DNA of 64,000 nucleotides, from positions 1 through 64,000 of the forward strand of contig JAFUAB010000040.1 in NCBI GenBank assembly GCA_017460885.1, in the 5' to 3' direction. Positions 1 through 7,908 of the stretch are shown here, one piece after another. Every line of letters starts with the position of its first letter. Positions within the stretch are counted from its first letter, which is position 1. The DNA is from Lachnospiraceae bacterium. GTDB lineage: Bacteria; Bacillota; Clostridia; Lachnospirales; Lachnospiraceae. Position numbers and translations under genes: made by a program. Under the pieces are notes generated by a model. That model was given only the letters and a program-made list of their open reading frames with translations, was not told the origin of the DNA and searched no databases.

Positions 1-138
1 GTGAACGTCAAAAATATTTTGACGTTCACTATAAAGCCTCCGGCAGGATGCGCACGGATTTGCAGGGGAAATCAATGCTTCGCATAGCAAATCCGGCGCA
101 GTAAACGACGAAAAGTATAAATACTTTTGTCGTTTACT
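1..138. repeat. Three consecutive hairpins upstream of galK
   Basis: Three inverted repeats lie end to end. The first (1-29) has 13-bp arms beginning GTGAACGTC with an ATA loop. The second (50-99) pairs CGGATTTGC with GCAAATCCG and is flanked by GCGC on both sides. The third (100-138) pairs AGTAAACGAC with GTCGTTTACT and continues into AAAAGTAT/ATACTTTT, with one bulged G. The first and third share the outer pattern GTRAACG...CGTTYAC followed by TATAA. They could be terminators of an upstream gene, a structured leader or a small mobile palindrome. The window begins at the first arm, so the left border is unknown. Confidence 0.6.
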
Positions 139-251
139 ATAATAATAACACATCCATGTATTTCGTCAAAAGTATTAAGAAATAAGACGGCAAATATGAT
201 AGAATTGAAAGTAAACAAAAGTACACTTTATCAAAACAAAGGAGAACGCCA

Positions 252-1418
252 ATGAAACAAAAACTACTTGATAAATTTGCCGAACTGTTCGGAGATACGG
301 AAGGGGTGACCGCTTACTTCGCACCCGGCCGTGTCAACCTGATCGGAGAGCATACCGATTACAACGGAGGACATGTTTTTCCCTGTGCACTGACCATCGG
401 AACATATGCGGTGGCACGTAAAAGGAACGATCGCACAATCAACTTTTTTTCGATCAATCAGTCCGGCAAGGGACTCATCACAACCTCTCTTGATGATCTG
501 ACTCCCTCGGATGCAGCCGGATGGACCAATTATCCGAAGGGTATTGTATGGGCATTTCTCGGTCGGGGTCTCGACATCCCGAGCGGTTTTGATATGGTGA
601 TCGGCGGAGATATTCCCGCAGGCAGCGGCTTAAGCTCATCCGCCTCACTCGAGGTACTGACCGGTTTCATGCTGCGCGATCTTTTCAATATCCCGGATGT
701 TACCAACATTGACCTCGCACTGATCGGACAGTATTCCGAAAACAATTATAACGGAATGAACTGCGGGATAATGGACCAGTTTGCCTCAGCCATGGGCAAA
801 AAGGACAATGCGATCCTGCTCGATTGTGCAACTCTTGAATATGAATATGCACCCATTTCCCTTAAGGATGCCAAGATCGTAGTCACAAACTCCAAGGTTA
901 AGCATTCTCTCGTGGATTCGGCATACAACGACAGACGATCCTCATGTGAAAAGGCACTCGAGGAGCTTCAGACCAAAGTAGATATCAAAACTCTCGGAGA
1001 TCTGAGCGAAGAAGAATTCGAAGCGAATAAGGATGCCATCAAGGATGAGGTGAGAGTCCGCCGCGCACATCATGCGGTATACGAAAACCAGCGCACCATC
1101 CGTGCAGTCGAAGCTCTGAAAAATGGTGATATTGCAGAATTCGGCAGGCTCATGAACCGGAGCCATATTTCACTTCGTGATGACTATGAAACCTCATGTC
1201 CCGAATGTGATGTCCTTGCCGAAGAGGCCTGGAAGATAGACGGAGTGATCGGATCCAGAATAACCGGAGGCGGCTTCGGCGGATGTACGGTCAGCATAGT
1301 TCGCGACGATGCCATTGAGAACTTCAAGGCAGCTTTAACGGCGGCATATCAGAAGAAATGCAAACTCACTCCTGAATTTTATGTTGTTTCGATCGGAAAC
1401 GGACCTGTTATCATTTAA
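252..1418 (+). CDS. galK: Galactokinase
   Basis: Phosphorylates galactose to galactose-1-phosphate in the Leloir pathway, in the cytoplasm. The 388-residue protein has all three GHMP-kinase motifs: the galactokinase signature GRVNLIGEHTDYNGG (residues 26-40), the ATP-binding PAGSGLSSSAS stretch (122-132) and the GGGFGG motif near residue 341. The predicted catalytic base is Asp175 in CGIMDQF. Length matches the family. AGGAGA lies 6 nt before the ATG. No galT or galE is adjacent inside the window; the left neighbour is outside it. A beta-galactosidase at the right end of the window could supply galactose. Assignment is secure. Confidence 0.97.
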   Translation: MKQKLLDKFAELFGDTEGVTAYFAPGRVNLIGEHTDYNGGHVFPCALTIGTYAVARKRNDRTINFFSINQSGKGLITTSLDDLTPSDAAGWTNYPKGIVWAFLGRGLDIPSGFDMVIGGDIPAGSGLSSSASLEVLTGFMLRDLFNIPDVTNIDLALIGQYSENNYNGMNCGIMDQFASAMGKKDNAILLDCATLEYEYAPISLKDAKIVVTNSKVKHSLVDSAYNDRRSSCEKALEELQTKVDIKTLGDLSEEEFEANKDAIKDEVRVRRAHHAVYENQRTIRAVEALKNGDIAEFGRLMNRSHISLRDDYETSCPECDVLAEEAWKIDGVIGSRITGGGFGGCTVSIVRDDAIENFKAALTAAYQKKCKLTPEFYVVSIGNGPVII

Positions 1419-1429
1419 TAATCAATTGA

Positions 1430-1458
1430 TTGGAAGTACCCGTTTCCCATGATATAGT
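1430..1458 (+). promoter_or_regulatory. Sigma-A-type promoter of the 41-aa microprotein
   Basis: TTGGAA (1430-1435) and TATAGT (1453-1458) are separated by exactly 17 nt and sit about 48 nt before the ATG at 1506. It lies just after galK, so the small gene has its own start of transcription. Assigned by eye. Confidence 0.55.
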
Positions 1459-1505
1459 TTTGATATAGCATAGTTGGTGCATTTATTGGAAGTGAGGTGA
1501 TTAAA

Positions 1506-1631
1506 ATGACAGAAGGAGAATTCAAAAGCATCATGGAAATGATAGTATTGATCCTGGAAAAAAGTAAGGACAAGGAAGAAGCGCTCAGAGATATTAAGAG
1601 TCTGGCAATACTGCAGGATACCGATAAATAA
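1506..1631 (+). CDS. 41-aa microprotein of unknown function
   Basis: An ATG preceded by GAGGTGA opens a frame of 41 codons starting MTEGEFKSIMEMIVLILEKS. The protein is a charged amphipathic helix with no signal peptide and no membrane segment. The gene has a promoter upstream and a hairpin directly downstream, so it looks like a complete single-gene unit. It resembles the 47-aa product at 9623-9766 in length, in the MT..xF start and in the pattern of a hydrophobic half followed by acidic residues, so the two may be paralogues. I do not recognise a named family. Being real is supported by RBS, promoter and terminator; function is unknown. Confidence 0.65.
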   Translation: MTEGEFKSIMEMIVLILEKSKDKEEALRDIKSLAILQDTDK

Positions 1632-1648
1632 GAATAACTCAAACATAC

Positions 1649-1668
1649 ACCCGGGCATCCGCCCGGGT
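1649..1668. terminator. Convergent hairpin between the microprotein and fliS
   Basis: ACCCGGGC and GCCCGGGT form a perfect 8-bp stem with a 4-nt ATCC loop. It lies 17 nt after the microprotein stop and 4 nt beyond the fliS stop on the other strand, so it can serve both. No long T-run follows in either direction, which makes it a weak intrinsic terminator on sequence alone. Confidence 0.55.
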
Positions 1669-1672
1669 ATTA

Positions 1673-2146
1673 TCATGCTAGAAAACCCCGATTTGAATTA
1701 CCGATAACATCCTCATTAAGGGATGAACGCCCGTAGGTCAGGCCGGCATATACGCTCTCCGAATTACTCATGACCGCCCCCGAACTGTTGGTTGAAGAAA
1801 TCTGATCATAAGCATCCCGGAGCCTCTTAAGTATGGAGGAAATCTCACCAAGTGCTTCCTTATCTCCCTTTGTCTGCACCGCTGTCAGGCGCCTGCTGCA
1901 ATAGCTGTAAAGCATAAGCAGCTCTCCGGCGGGACTGTAGTCATAATGCAGGGATGCGATCAGTTCATTGATACATTTCCTTATCCTGATCATCGATGCG
2001 CTGAGTTCCTGTTTATCTCCGGCTTCAAGCGCTTTCGCCGCGTCCTCAATATACGTAAGCGTGATATCATAGATCACAACAACCATTTCCGTACTGTTCG
2101 CCTGCGATATCCTTCGCGTATACTCCTGTTTCTTTTCGTTCGTCAT
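1673..2146 (-). CDS. fliS: Flagellar export chaperone FliS
   Basis: FliS binds the disordered C-terminus of flagellin in the cytoplasm and keeps it unfolded until export. The 157-residue protein shows the FliS pattern: an N-terminal helix with Q..STEMVVVIYD (residues 15-27), a central IRIRKCINELIASLHYDYSPAGEL segment, and a third helix LMLYSYCSRRL. About 25 extra C-terminal residues (Ser/Asn/Gly-rich) follow the usual domain. It lies directly downstream of flagellin on the same strand, its partner, separated by a long inverted repeat. AAGGAA precedes the ATG. Identification rests on motif pattern and context. Confidence 0.85.
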   Translation of the reverse strand: MTNEKKQEYTRRISQANSTEMVVVIYDITLTYIEDAAKALEAGDKQELSASMIRIRKCINELIASLHYDYSPAGELLMLYSYCSRRLTAVQTKGDKEALGEISSILKRLRDAYDQISSTNSSGAVMSNSESVYAGLTYGRSSLNEDVIGNSNRGFLA

Positions 2147-2190
2147 ATCTTTATTCCTTGTTACCTTTTTTCAGCAGTAAACTGGGCTAC

Positions 2191-2326
2191 ATATGTAACA
2201 ATATAACTGCATTAAGGGGTCGTTGGAGGCGCCGGTACTTAGACTGTGTACTTTACAGTCTTATGTACCGCTGCGCCGGAACGCGAAGCGGGAGCGTCCC
2301 CTTAAGCAGTTTATATTGTTACATAT
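2191..2326. repeat. 136-bp near-perfect inverted repeat between flagellin and fliS
   Basis: The outer arms are 2191-2219 and 2298-2326 and match over about 29 bp, differing only by two single-base shifts. Inside is a second stem in which GGCGCCGGTAC pairs with GTACCGCTGCGCC and AGACTGT pairs with ACAGTCT. The element begins 13 nt after the flagellin stop (minus strand) and ends 44 nt before fliS. It can fold into one very long hairpin, able to stop transcription or protect the abundant flagellin mRNA 3' end. A non-autonomous mobile element is an alternative; no clear target-site duplication was seen. Confidence 0.7.
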
Positions 2327-2339
2327 GAATAAAAACAAT

Positions 2340-3503
2340 TTACTGCAGCAGCTGCAGCGCCTGGCTGGGTCTGTCATTAGCCTGTGCCAGTACCGATGTG
2401 GCCGCCTGCGAAATGATCTGGGATGTGGAATACTGTACGGTTTCCTCTGCCATATCCGCATCAACAAGTCCGGAATAAGCTCCGGTCAGTGCCTCGTTTG
2501 TCACATCAAGAGAAGCGACCGTATGCTCCAGACGATTCTGATATGCTCCAAGTCGGCTTCGCATATCATTTACATATTTTAACGCTGCCTTACAGCTGTC
2601 CATGAGCTTGCCCGAAAGGGTCTCTCCGTTCTCGCCTTCTCTGTAGTTTTCGGAATAAACCCTGCCGTCCTCAATCCCCATCAGTCTGAGTGACAATGCG
2701 GGGATACGGATAGAAAGTATCTGATCCTCATTTGCGCCGATCTGCATATCCATGGGACCGAGACCTGTTATATCCATTTTGAGTGCAGGTATCGATGCAT
2801 GGCTTTCTGCATATGCCGATACATCCAGGGTAATGGAGAAATCCCCATCCTTGTTTGACATTGTCAAAAGAGTACCGTTAACCGCCGACACGGTCAGCTC
2901 CGGCACATCATTGCCATCCTTATCCTTAAGTGTAACGGGAGTTGTGAGCATGCTCTCATCCAGTTCATCATACGCATTCCAGACAAGTCCCAGTCCTGTC
3001 AGATCATAGCTTCCTACCGATGTGGAATCGGAGTATGTGGCTACCTTAACATCAAGGTTATTGGTGATATATCCCTTGACATCAAAGCTCCCATCCATCA
3101 ATGTCTGCCCATTAAACTCGGTCGTATCGGCCACTCTCTTGATCTCCTGCTTAAGCTGCTCTATCTCATCCTGACAAAGCTTGCGATCCTCGTCGGTCAT
3201 AGTACCGTTGGCGGCCTTGGTAGCCAGTTCACTCATACGCTGGATCATATCCGATACTTCCTGAAGGGCACCGTCGGCAATACTGATGATATTGATGGAA
3301 TCATTTGCTGACTGGGTCGCACGGGAGATACCCTCGATCTGCATATTCATTCTTTTGGAAAGTGCATAGCCCGAAGGAGAATCCTTGGCAGACGCGACCT
3401 TGAGACCCGAGCTCAGTCTGTTGATCGACTGTGAAACCTTGTTATCAGCCTTATTAAGCGCAAGATTTGCGTTCATTGCCTGGACGTTGTAATTTATCCT
3501 CAT
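2340..3503 (-). CDS. Flagellin
   Basis: Structural protein of the flagellar filament, exported by the flagellar type III system. The 387-residue product has both conserved flagellin ends: MRINYNVQAMNANLALNKAD, then SINRLSSGLKVASAKDSPSG at the N-terminus, and SQIISQAATSVLAQAND at the C-terminus. The central part (about 150-320) is variable and contains no family motif I recognise. The start at 3503 is chosen because AAGGAGG lies 6 nt upstream; an in-frame codon 18 nt earlier would bury that site. A candidate sigma-28 promoter lies upstream and a long hairpin directly downstream. Only one flagellin is in the window. The symbol hag or fliC is not assigned. Confidence 0.95.
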   Translation of the reverse strand: MRINYNVQAMNANLALNKADNKVSQSINRLSSGLKVASAKDSPSGYALSKRMNMQIEGISRATQSANDSINIISIADGALQEVSDMIQRMSELATKAANGTMTDEDRKLCQDEIEQLKQEIKRVADTTEFNGQTLMDGSFDVKGYITNNLDVKVATYSDSTSVGSYDLTGLGLVWNAYDELDESMLTTPVTLKDKDGNDVPELTVSAVNGTLLTMSNKDGDFSITLDVSAYAESHASIPALKMDITGLGPMDMQIGANEDQILSIRIPALSLRLMGIEDGRVYSENYREGENGETLSGKLMDSCKAALKYVNDMRSRLGAYQNRLEHTVASLDVTNEALTGAYSGLVDADMAEETVQYSTSQIISQAATSVLAQANDRPSQALQLLQ

Positions 3504-3569
3504 AATAGCCTCCTTAATCACCCGGTCCCGGACTTCCCTGTCTGCCTGAATGTGGAAAAGATGATATCC

Positions 3570-3596
3570 TTATCATCCGTGAAATGATCAGATTTT
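3570..3596 (-). promoter_or_regulatory. Candidate sigma-28 promoter of flagellin
   Basis: Reading the minus strand, AAAA, 15 nt, then GATGATAA compares well with the sigma-28 consensus TAAA-N15-GCCGATAA (six of eight matches in the -10 part). It overlaps the last codons of the upstream gene and sits about 67 nt before the flagellin start. Flagellin genes are typical sigma-28 targets. Confidence 0.45.
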
Positions 3597-6500
3597 CTTT
3601 AAGATCCTGATAAAATCAGCAGCTGCTCTGTACAGCTCTATGTTATTAATATCGGTCGTTTCGCCATCTTCCTTAACATCCTTTTTGTTTTTTTCGCTGC
3701 CTCCGAATCTGTCCGTATACTTAGCCGTATCGATATGCGCGGTACGTATCAGACCCGGTTCAAAACCGAGCGCCTCCGTGAAAGCGTCGATATTGCGTGA
3801 AAGCCTTTCTCCGGCCTCCGCACTTTCATATGCCACATATCCCGATGCCTTTCCCGAGAATGAGAATTCTGCAGCCACGGTTCCGATAGTTTCCGTCACA
3901 AGGGAGACTGCCACGCGGCCGGCGCCGCTTTCGTGTCTCATGGTCAGGCGGATCGAAGTCAGTTCACCGTCCATCTCTACGGGCAGGTCATACACCTCGT
4001 CTCTTGCGAAGCTGCCGAGGAGTCCGATCTGTTTCATTGACATCTGCATTGTGCGTATATCCAGCAGCTCCGAGCTATCGTATACCGCCTCCGAAATATC
4101 CGATTTAAAGGCATCGAGCATACTCAGATACGAATCCAGCGCCGAAGCACGATCCGTCATTTCGGTCAGTACCTCATCCACTCTCTCTTCAATGGAACGT
4201 ACGGAATCCTCTGTGACCGCATTCCCTGATCTGTCACTGTCACCGGCTCTGCTCTTTAGTCTGTCGGCTATGGGGCGGGCCCAGTCACCTCGTTTATTAC
4301 GTATTGCATCCAATGCCTCTATATTGCCCGGCGATACCGCATTACCGGAATTTAACAGATTCTCTATGACTGCTTCGCTTACCGCAGCAGGATCAGTCAT
4401 ATTCTCCATGGAAAAGTACCCGGCATCCACGGCTTCTCCGCCGGAAAAAGCAGCATTTATCTGGACATCTATTGCCTTGCCGCGCATTCCCGGATCAACT
4501 CCGCCGAAGGAATCATCCACAGTGTAATCCATGCCTGTCCTCGCAGAACTCCTCATTGCGGACAAAAGCGTGGAAAAGCTGATCTCCCTGCCCATGGCCA
4601 TCAATCTGCCGAGGGCGGCGTCATCTGTTCTGTCGAGTTTGGATATCATACGGTAAATACCGATATATGAATCTCTCTCAAGCTCTGTGATCTCATTCTG
4701 CCTCTCCAGCTGCATAAGGAATCTGGCGTAATCCTGTGCCTGTTTCTCAGGCTCCGAATCCCGTCCGTCCAGATACTCTCCCAGCTCCTGTACGGGCATA
4801 TTCAGAGGATTGACATCCTCCCGGATCATATTCAGCACCCTGTCCGGAGTCAGTCTGTTAAGCACACCCCTGAGCATGATATCCGATTCCCTGACCTGTT
4901 CAATGTTTTCGGGGGTGATCTCCATCGAGTTATAGCCAAGTATCCTGACTGCCCTGCGGTTCAGCTCGTCTGTCTCCAGATTCATATCTTCAAGGATGTC
5001 ATCGACGTTTCGAAATGCCTTTTTGACAGAATCTCCAAGATCCGCACGCGGAGCCGTCATCAATGCCTCATAAGTCTCTCCGGCCCGTATATAATCATTT
5101 CTTCGGGACACTCCGGATTCATATACTTCATTCAGTGTATAGCTGACTTCGGCACTGAAAGCAAAGACCGAAGTCTGCGCCTTATAGGAGCCGAGGATCG
5201 CGGCAGGCGCACCGAAAATATCATCCAATGTATCGTTCACATCCCGATACTCTGCAGCTTTGGACATGCTGACTTCGTCATCCTCACCCGGGAAAAGACG
5301 CTGTGATATCGCACTTTCCGCAGCTTTGAGTGAATCCACCAGTTCCTCCATGGGAGCCAGATCCATGCGATAGTTATTACGCAGCAGCATTCTGACAGCC
5401 TGTGTGGACATATTCAGTCTGGCTTCCTCAAGAATCCTTCGTGCACGAAGCTGTTCAGCCTGCAGATCCTCCGTGGATCGTGTCTTAGTTTCGGTGGATA
5501 CGCTCACGCTGACCGCGGTAACGGACATCTGTATCTGAATCGATGCCTGACGGAGGTTTCTGATATTCAGCATCTGCCCCTTTTCCACTACCAGATCCGC
5601 AGCCTCATCCGGCATATTTCCGATCTCCTCTGCCAGATCCTCTGCCTCTGTGTATATGGATCTTTCATATGTAAGATTAGCTTTCTCTCCGGGAACACCG
5701 GCGCTTATTGCGATCGCAGCCGCATTGACAAGCGCTTCTTCCTCCATTCCGTTCCTAAGCTCCTCAAGGGAATCCAGCTCCAGCAATGTTTCGGGTGTGA
5801 GCGGCAGATTATGACTGATCAGCCACTTTGCTTCATTTAAAGAACGGTCGTCGACCTCCAGTCCGCTTCTTTCTATCGTTTCCTCTATCTGGGGGAGCAG
5901 TTCATCAATATCCTCGGATCCCGCTGTACGCCCAAGGTAGCCTCCAGAATTGATATATCCGCTGCCTCCGGATGAAGATGCCCCGGAGTGAGACGCATGG
6001 TATACGTTCTCAATGGTGGGAGCCTGACCTCCCGAGATCAGATTGCCTGCAGCCTCATCGGAAAGAGGGAGCACACTTTCGGCTTTCCTGACCGCGTCAG
6101 TGATCATCCTTGCGTTTTCTTCATTTACGGTCATATCCTGAGCATGCATCGCCTCGGTCAGCAATTCGGCGGAAGCGACAGATCCCGTGATCTCGGCAAG
6201 CGTCCCGATATCAATATCATCCGTATATCCGGCCACTTCAGCACCGCCTCTGATCATGGCAGTCTTGATATGATCCAGGATCGTAACGGTATCCGTTACA
6301 TCCATATCTTCGGGTGTCCTGCCGGTCCTGACCATCTCGGCGTAATCCTCTTCGGACATCGAAAGGCTCATTACGGACATATAGTCCTTACGGATCTCCA
6401 CATCTCCGGCCGCAAGTGCCTGAGTAAAATCGTCTGTCCTGTCCGAATCGGCAAAAATCCCGCCGTTCTCCGGACCGTTGCCAATACTGAGGGCAAAGCC

Positions 6501-6644
6501 GCTCTGCAGTCCCGCTGCGAGTGAAGAAGCGGCGTTTTCCTGCGCGGATCTGAGATTTGCTTTATTGGAATTCAGGTTTTGAAGAGCCTGTCCGGTACGT
6601 GAATGCGTCAGATTGGTTATATCGGGATCATGATTAATATTCAT
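3588..6644 (-). CDS. Large protein of unknown function in the flagellar cluster (possibly DUF6240)
   Basis: A 1018-residue protein starting MNINHDPDITNLTHSRTGQA. It is acidic, rich in Glu, Ala, Arg and Ser, largely helical by composition, with no signal peptide or membrane segment and a Gly/Ser-rich linker near residue 220. An N-terminal SIGNGPENGGIFADSD stretch and repeated TPE/LTPETLLELD segments are visible. Large proteins like this beside flagellin in Lachnospiraceae are, to my recollection, annotated DUF6240; I cannot confirm that here. The start at 6644 is chosen over one 12 nt upstream because GGAG lies 6 nt before it. Candidate sigma-28 promoters precede it and the next gene, so a flagellar role such as hook-length control or a secreted cap is possible but unproven. 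Confidence 0.8.
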   Translation of the reverse strand: MNINHDPDITNLTHSRTGQALQNLNSNKANLRSAQENAASSLAAGLQSGFALSIGNGPENGGIFADSDRTDDFTQALAAGDVEIRKDYMSVMSLSMSEEDYAEMVRTGRTPEDMDVTDTVTILDHIKTAMIRGGAEVAGYTDDIDIGTLAEITGSVASAELLTEAMHAQDMTVNEENARMITDAVRKAESVLPLSDEAAGNLISGGQAPTIENVYHASHSGASSSGGSGYINSGGYLGRTAGSEDIDELLPQIEETIERSGLEVDDRSLNEAKWLISHNLPLTPETLLELDSLEELRNGMEEEALVNAAAIAISAGVPGEKANLTYERSIYTEAEDLAEEIGNMPDEAADLVVEKGQMLNIRNLRQASIQIQMSVTAVSVSVSTETKTRSTEDLQAEQLRARRILEEARLNMSTQAVRMLLRNNYRMDLAPMEELVDSLKAAESAISQRLFPGEDDEVSMSKAAEYRDVNDTLDDIFGAPAAILGSYKAQTSVFAFSAEVSYTLNEVYESGVSRRNDYIRAGETYEALMTAPRADLGDSVKKAFRNVDDILEDMNLETDELNRRAVRILGYNSMEITPENIEQVRESDIMLRGVLNRLTPDRVLNMIREDVNPLNMPVQELGEYLDGRDSEPEKQAQDYARFLMQLERQNEITELERDSYIGIYRMISKLDRTDDAALGRLMAMGREISFSTLLSAMRSSARTGMDYTVDDSFGGVDPGMRGKAIDVQINAAFSGGEAVDAGYFSMENMTDPAAVSEAVIENLLNSGNAVSPGNIEALDAIRNKRGDWARPIADRLKSRAGDSDRSGNAVTEDSVRSIEERVDEVLTEMTDRASALDSYLSMLDAFKSDISEAVYDSSELLDIRTMQMSMKQIGLLGSFARDEVYDLPVEMDGELTSIRLTMRHESGAGRVAVSLVTETIGTVAAEFSFSGKASGYVAYESAEAGERLSRNIDAFTEALGFEPGLIRTAHIDTAKYTDRFGGSEKNKKDVKEDGETTDINNIELYRAAADFIRILKKI

Positions 6645-6691
6645 ATAATTCTCCATAGTGAAATTAAGAAATCAAAGCCTGTTTGATATTT

Positions 6692-6719
6692 ATTTCGGTT
6701 GAATCCGGGGTTTTCTTTA
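6692..6719 (-). promoter_or_regulatory. Candidate sigma-28 promoter of the 1018-aa gene
   Basis: On the minus strand TAAA is followed after 16 nt by ACCGAAAT, similar to GCCGATAA of the sigma-28 consensus (five of eight). It ends about 47 nt before the chosen start codon. Weaker than the flagellin site, but the same class of site ahead of both genes is suggestive. Confidence 0.35.
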
Positions 6720-6754
6720 GAATATATTTGGCTGTGACTGACAATCGCCGCATT

Positions 6755-7447
6755 TCATGGCGTTTTGATCCCGATCAGAATGATACCTTTGGCATAGCCT
6801 TCGCCGATCGATGCAGTCATATCATTAATTCCGGCAAAAACATGAGATGATGAACCGTCACCGTATATGTTATGTCCTCTATATCCACCGTCTTCCTTTG
6901 TTACGCAAATGGTATGGATCTGTCTGAAGATACTGCGTGAATCGTTGTAGAACGTGTATATGAGTACGTCAGCTCTCTTAGCCAGTTCATCAAAATCTTC
7001 CCGATGAAAGGTATACTCCACCTCAAACCCTTTTCCGGTAAAGTAATCCACAAGAGCCAGGGGCGATGTTCCGAATCTGCCGCTAAAGATCATCCCGTCC
7101 TTTTCAAAAACACGGATCAATTCCCCCAGATCCGGCAGTCTGCCAAATGCATGCATCGCATTATAAGCCGCAATGATCTCGCAGCCTGCATACGCCATGT
7201 CCGTTTTGCCAAATCTTATACCCGAGTACAACCTCTGGTTCTCGAGATATCGCGGATCGGATCCGTCTCTGACCCCGTATTCATCCTCAGGAAACATTTT
7301 CCGAACCATGGTTTTATTGTCCTGTGCATGTCTGTCCGCCACACTCCAGGAAATGTGAAACCTGCGTCCGGTACGTCTCAGGGAATCCAGAAAACGTACA
7401 ACAAAACGATTGCTTATTCTGTTAGGTATAAACGATCTGATCCCCAT
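6755..7447 (-). CDS. Putative papain-fold (C39-like) cysteine peptidase
   Basis: A 230-residue protein without signal peptide or membrane segment. Residues 84-100 (MAYAGCEIIAAYNAMHA) resemble the catalytic-Cys helix of C39-like and papain-fold peptidases, with Cys89 at the helix start. His178 in FRQIHTICV, followed by GYRGHNIYGDG (Asn193, Asp197), would complete a Cys-His-Asn/Asp triad in the expected order. A Pro-rich FGRLPDLGEL and the DVLIYTFYNDS strand also fit. It is the first gene of the flagellar segment, upstream of the 1018-aa gene and 110 nt from it. Ribosome binding site is weak. It may be a pseudo-enzyme or an intramolecular processing factor; the fold is inferred from motif spacing only. 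Confidence 0.5.
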   Translation of the reverse strand: MGIRSFIPNRISNRFVVRFLDSLRRTGRRFHISWSVADRHAQDNKTMVRKMFPEDEYGVRDGSDPRYLENQRLYSGIRFGKTDMAYAGCEIIAAYNAMHAFGRLPDLGELIRVFEKDGMIFSGRFGTSPLALVDYFTGKGFEVEYTFHREDFDELAKRADVLIYTFYNDSRSIFRQIHTICVTKEDGGYRGHNIYGDGSSSHVFAGINDMTASIGEGYAKGIILIGIKTP

Positions 7448-7822
7448 AGCGAAAGTATATCATGATATAACGGTCAAAAGGTACAAAATCCGACAAGTTT
7501 ACTTGAATGAGTATTTCGATCCCGGGACAGCAAAACATGAGGAAGTAGCGATTCGTGTATCAGATCGGAGGCAAAAGAAGCGATACGCCGAAACATTCTT
7601 TCGAAAGACCGAATCGGTCTGAGATTGTGAGTTATGTTAACAGACGTGATAATGTTGTTTCATCTTAACACGGTTGTTTGTTTCCACGTAATGTTTCTAT
7701 GAGAATGAGTGAAATTCTTAGTTAACAACACTTCTGACCATATTGAATAGATTCTGCTTTTTCGCCGGTTTCTTCAGTAATCCGGCACATAACTTCAATA
7801 TTTCACTTATTCTTGTTTAAAC
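7448..7822. other. 375-nt intergenic region without a supported gene
   Basis: Separates the minus-strand peptidase-like gene from the terminator of the symporter. It is AT-rich with stop codons in all frames. Half-sites resembling TTAACA/GTTAAC occur near 7637, 7664 and 7721 but no complete operator could be defined. The promoter of the peptidase-like gene should lie in its left part. Confidence 0.5.
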
Positions 7823-7854
7823 AAAAAAGAGGGCCGGACGCGGCCCCCTTTTTT
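7823..7854. terminator. Terminator of the alanine/glycine symporter gene
   Basis: GGGCCG pairs with CGGCCC around a GACG loop and is flanked by an A-run on one side and a T-run on the other, so it is a good intrinsic terminator on both strands. It lies 55 nt beyond the stop of the minus-strand symporter gene. Confidence 0.8.
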
Positions 7855-7908
7855 ATGCAATATATCGGAATTCAAAGCTGCTTTTTCCCGCAGCCGATAT
7901 CCTCTATT

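Noticed and set aside
222..236. Possible catabolite-response (cre) site before galK
   Set aside because: TGAAAGTAAACA is shorter than the cre consensus and lacks its central CG.
3640..4527. 295-codon open frame on the plus strand
   Set aside because: Antisense to the 1018-aa gene, Ser/Pro/Leu-rich as expected for a shadow frame, no start signal.
7410..7622. 70-codon open frame on the plus strand before the symporter
   Set aside because: Starts inside the peptidase-like gene, with no ribosome binding site and no homology.
7630..7740. TTAACA/GTTAAC half-sites suggesting a Rex-type operator
   Set aside because: No complete symmetrical site with the right spacing could be found.
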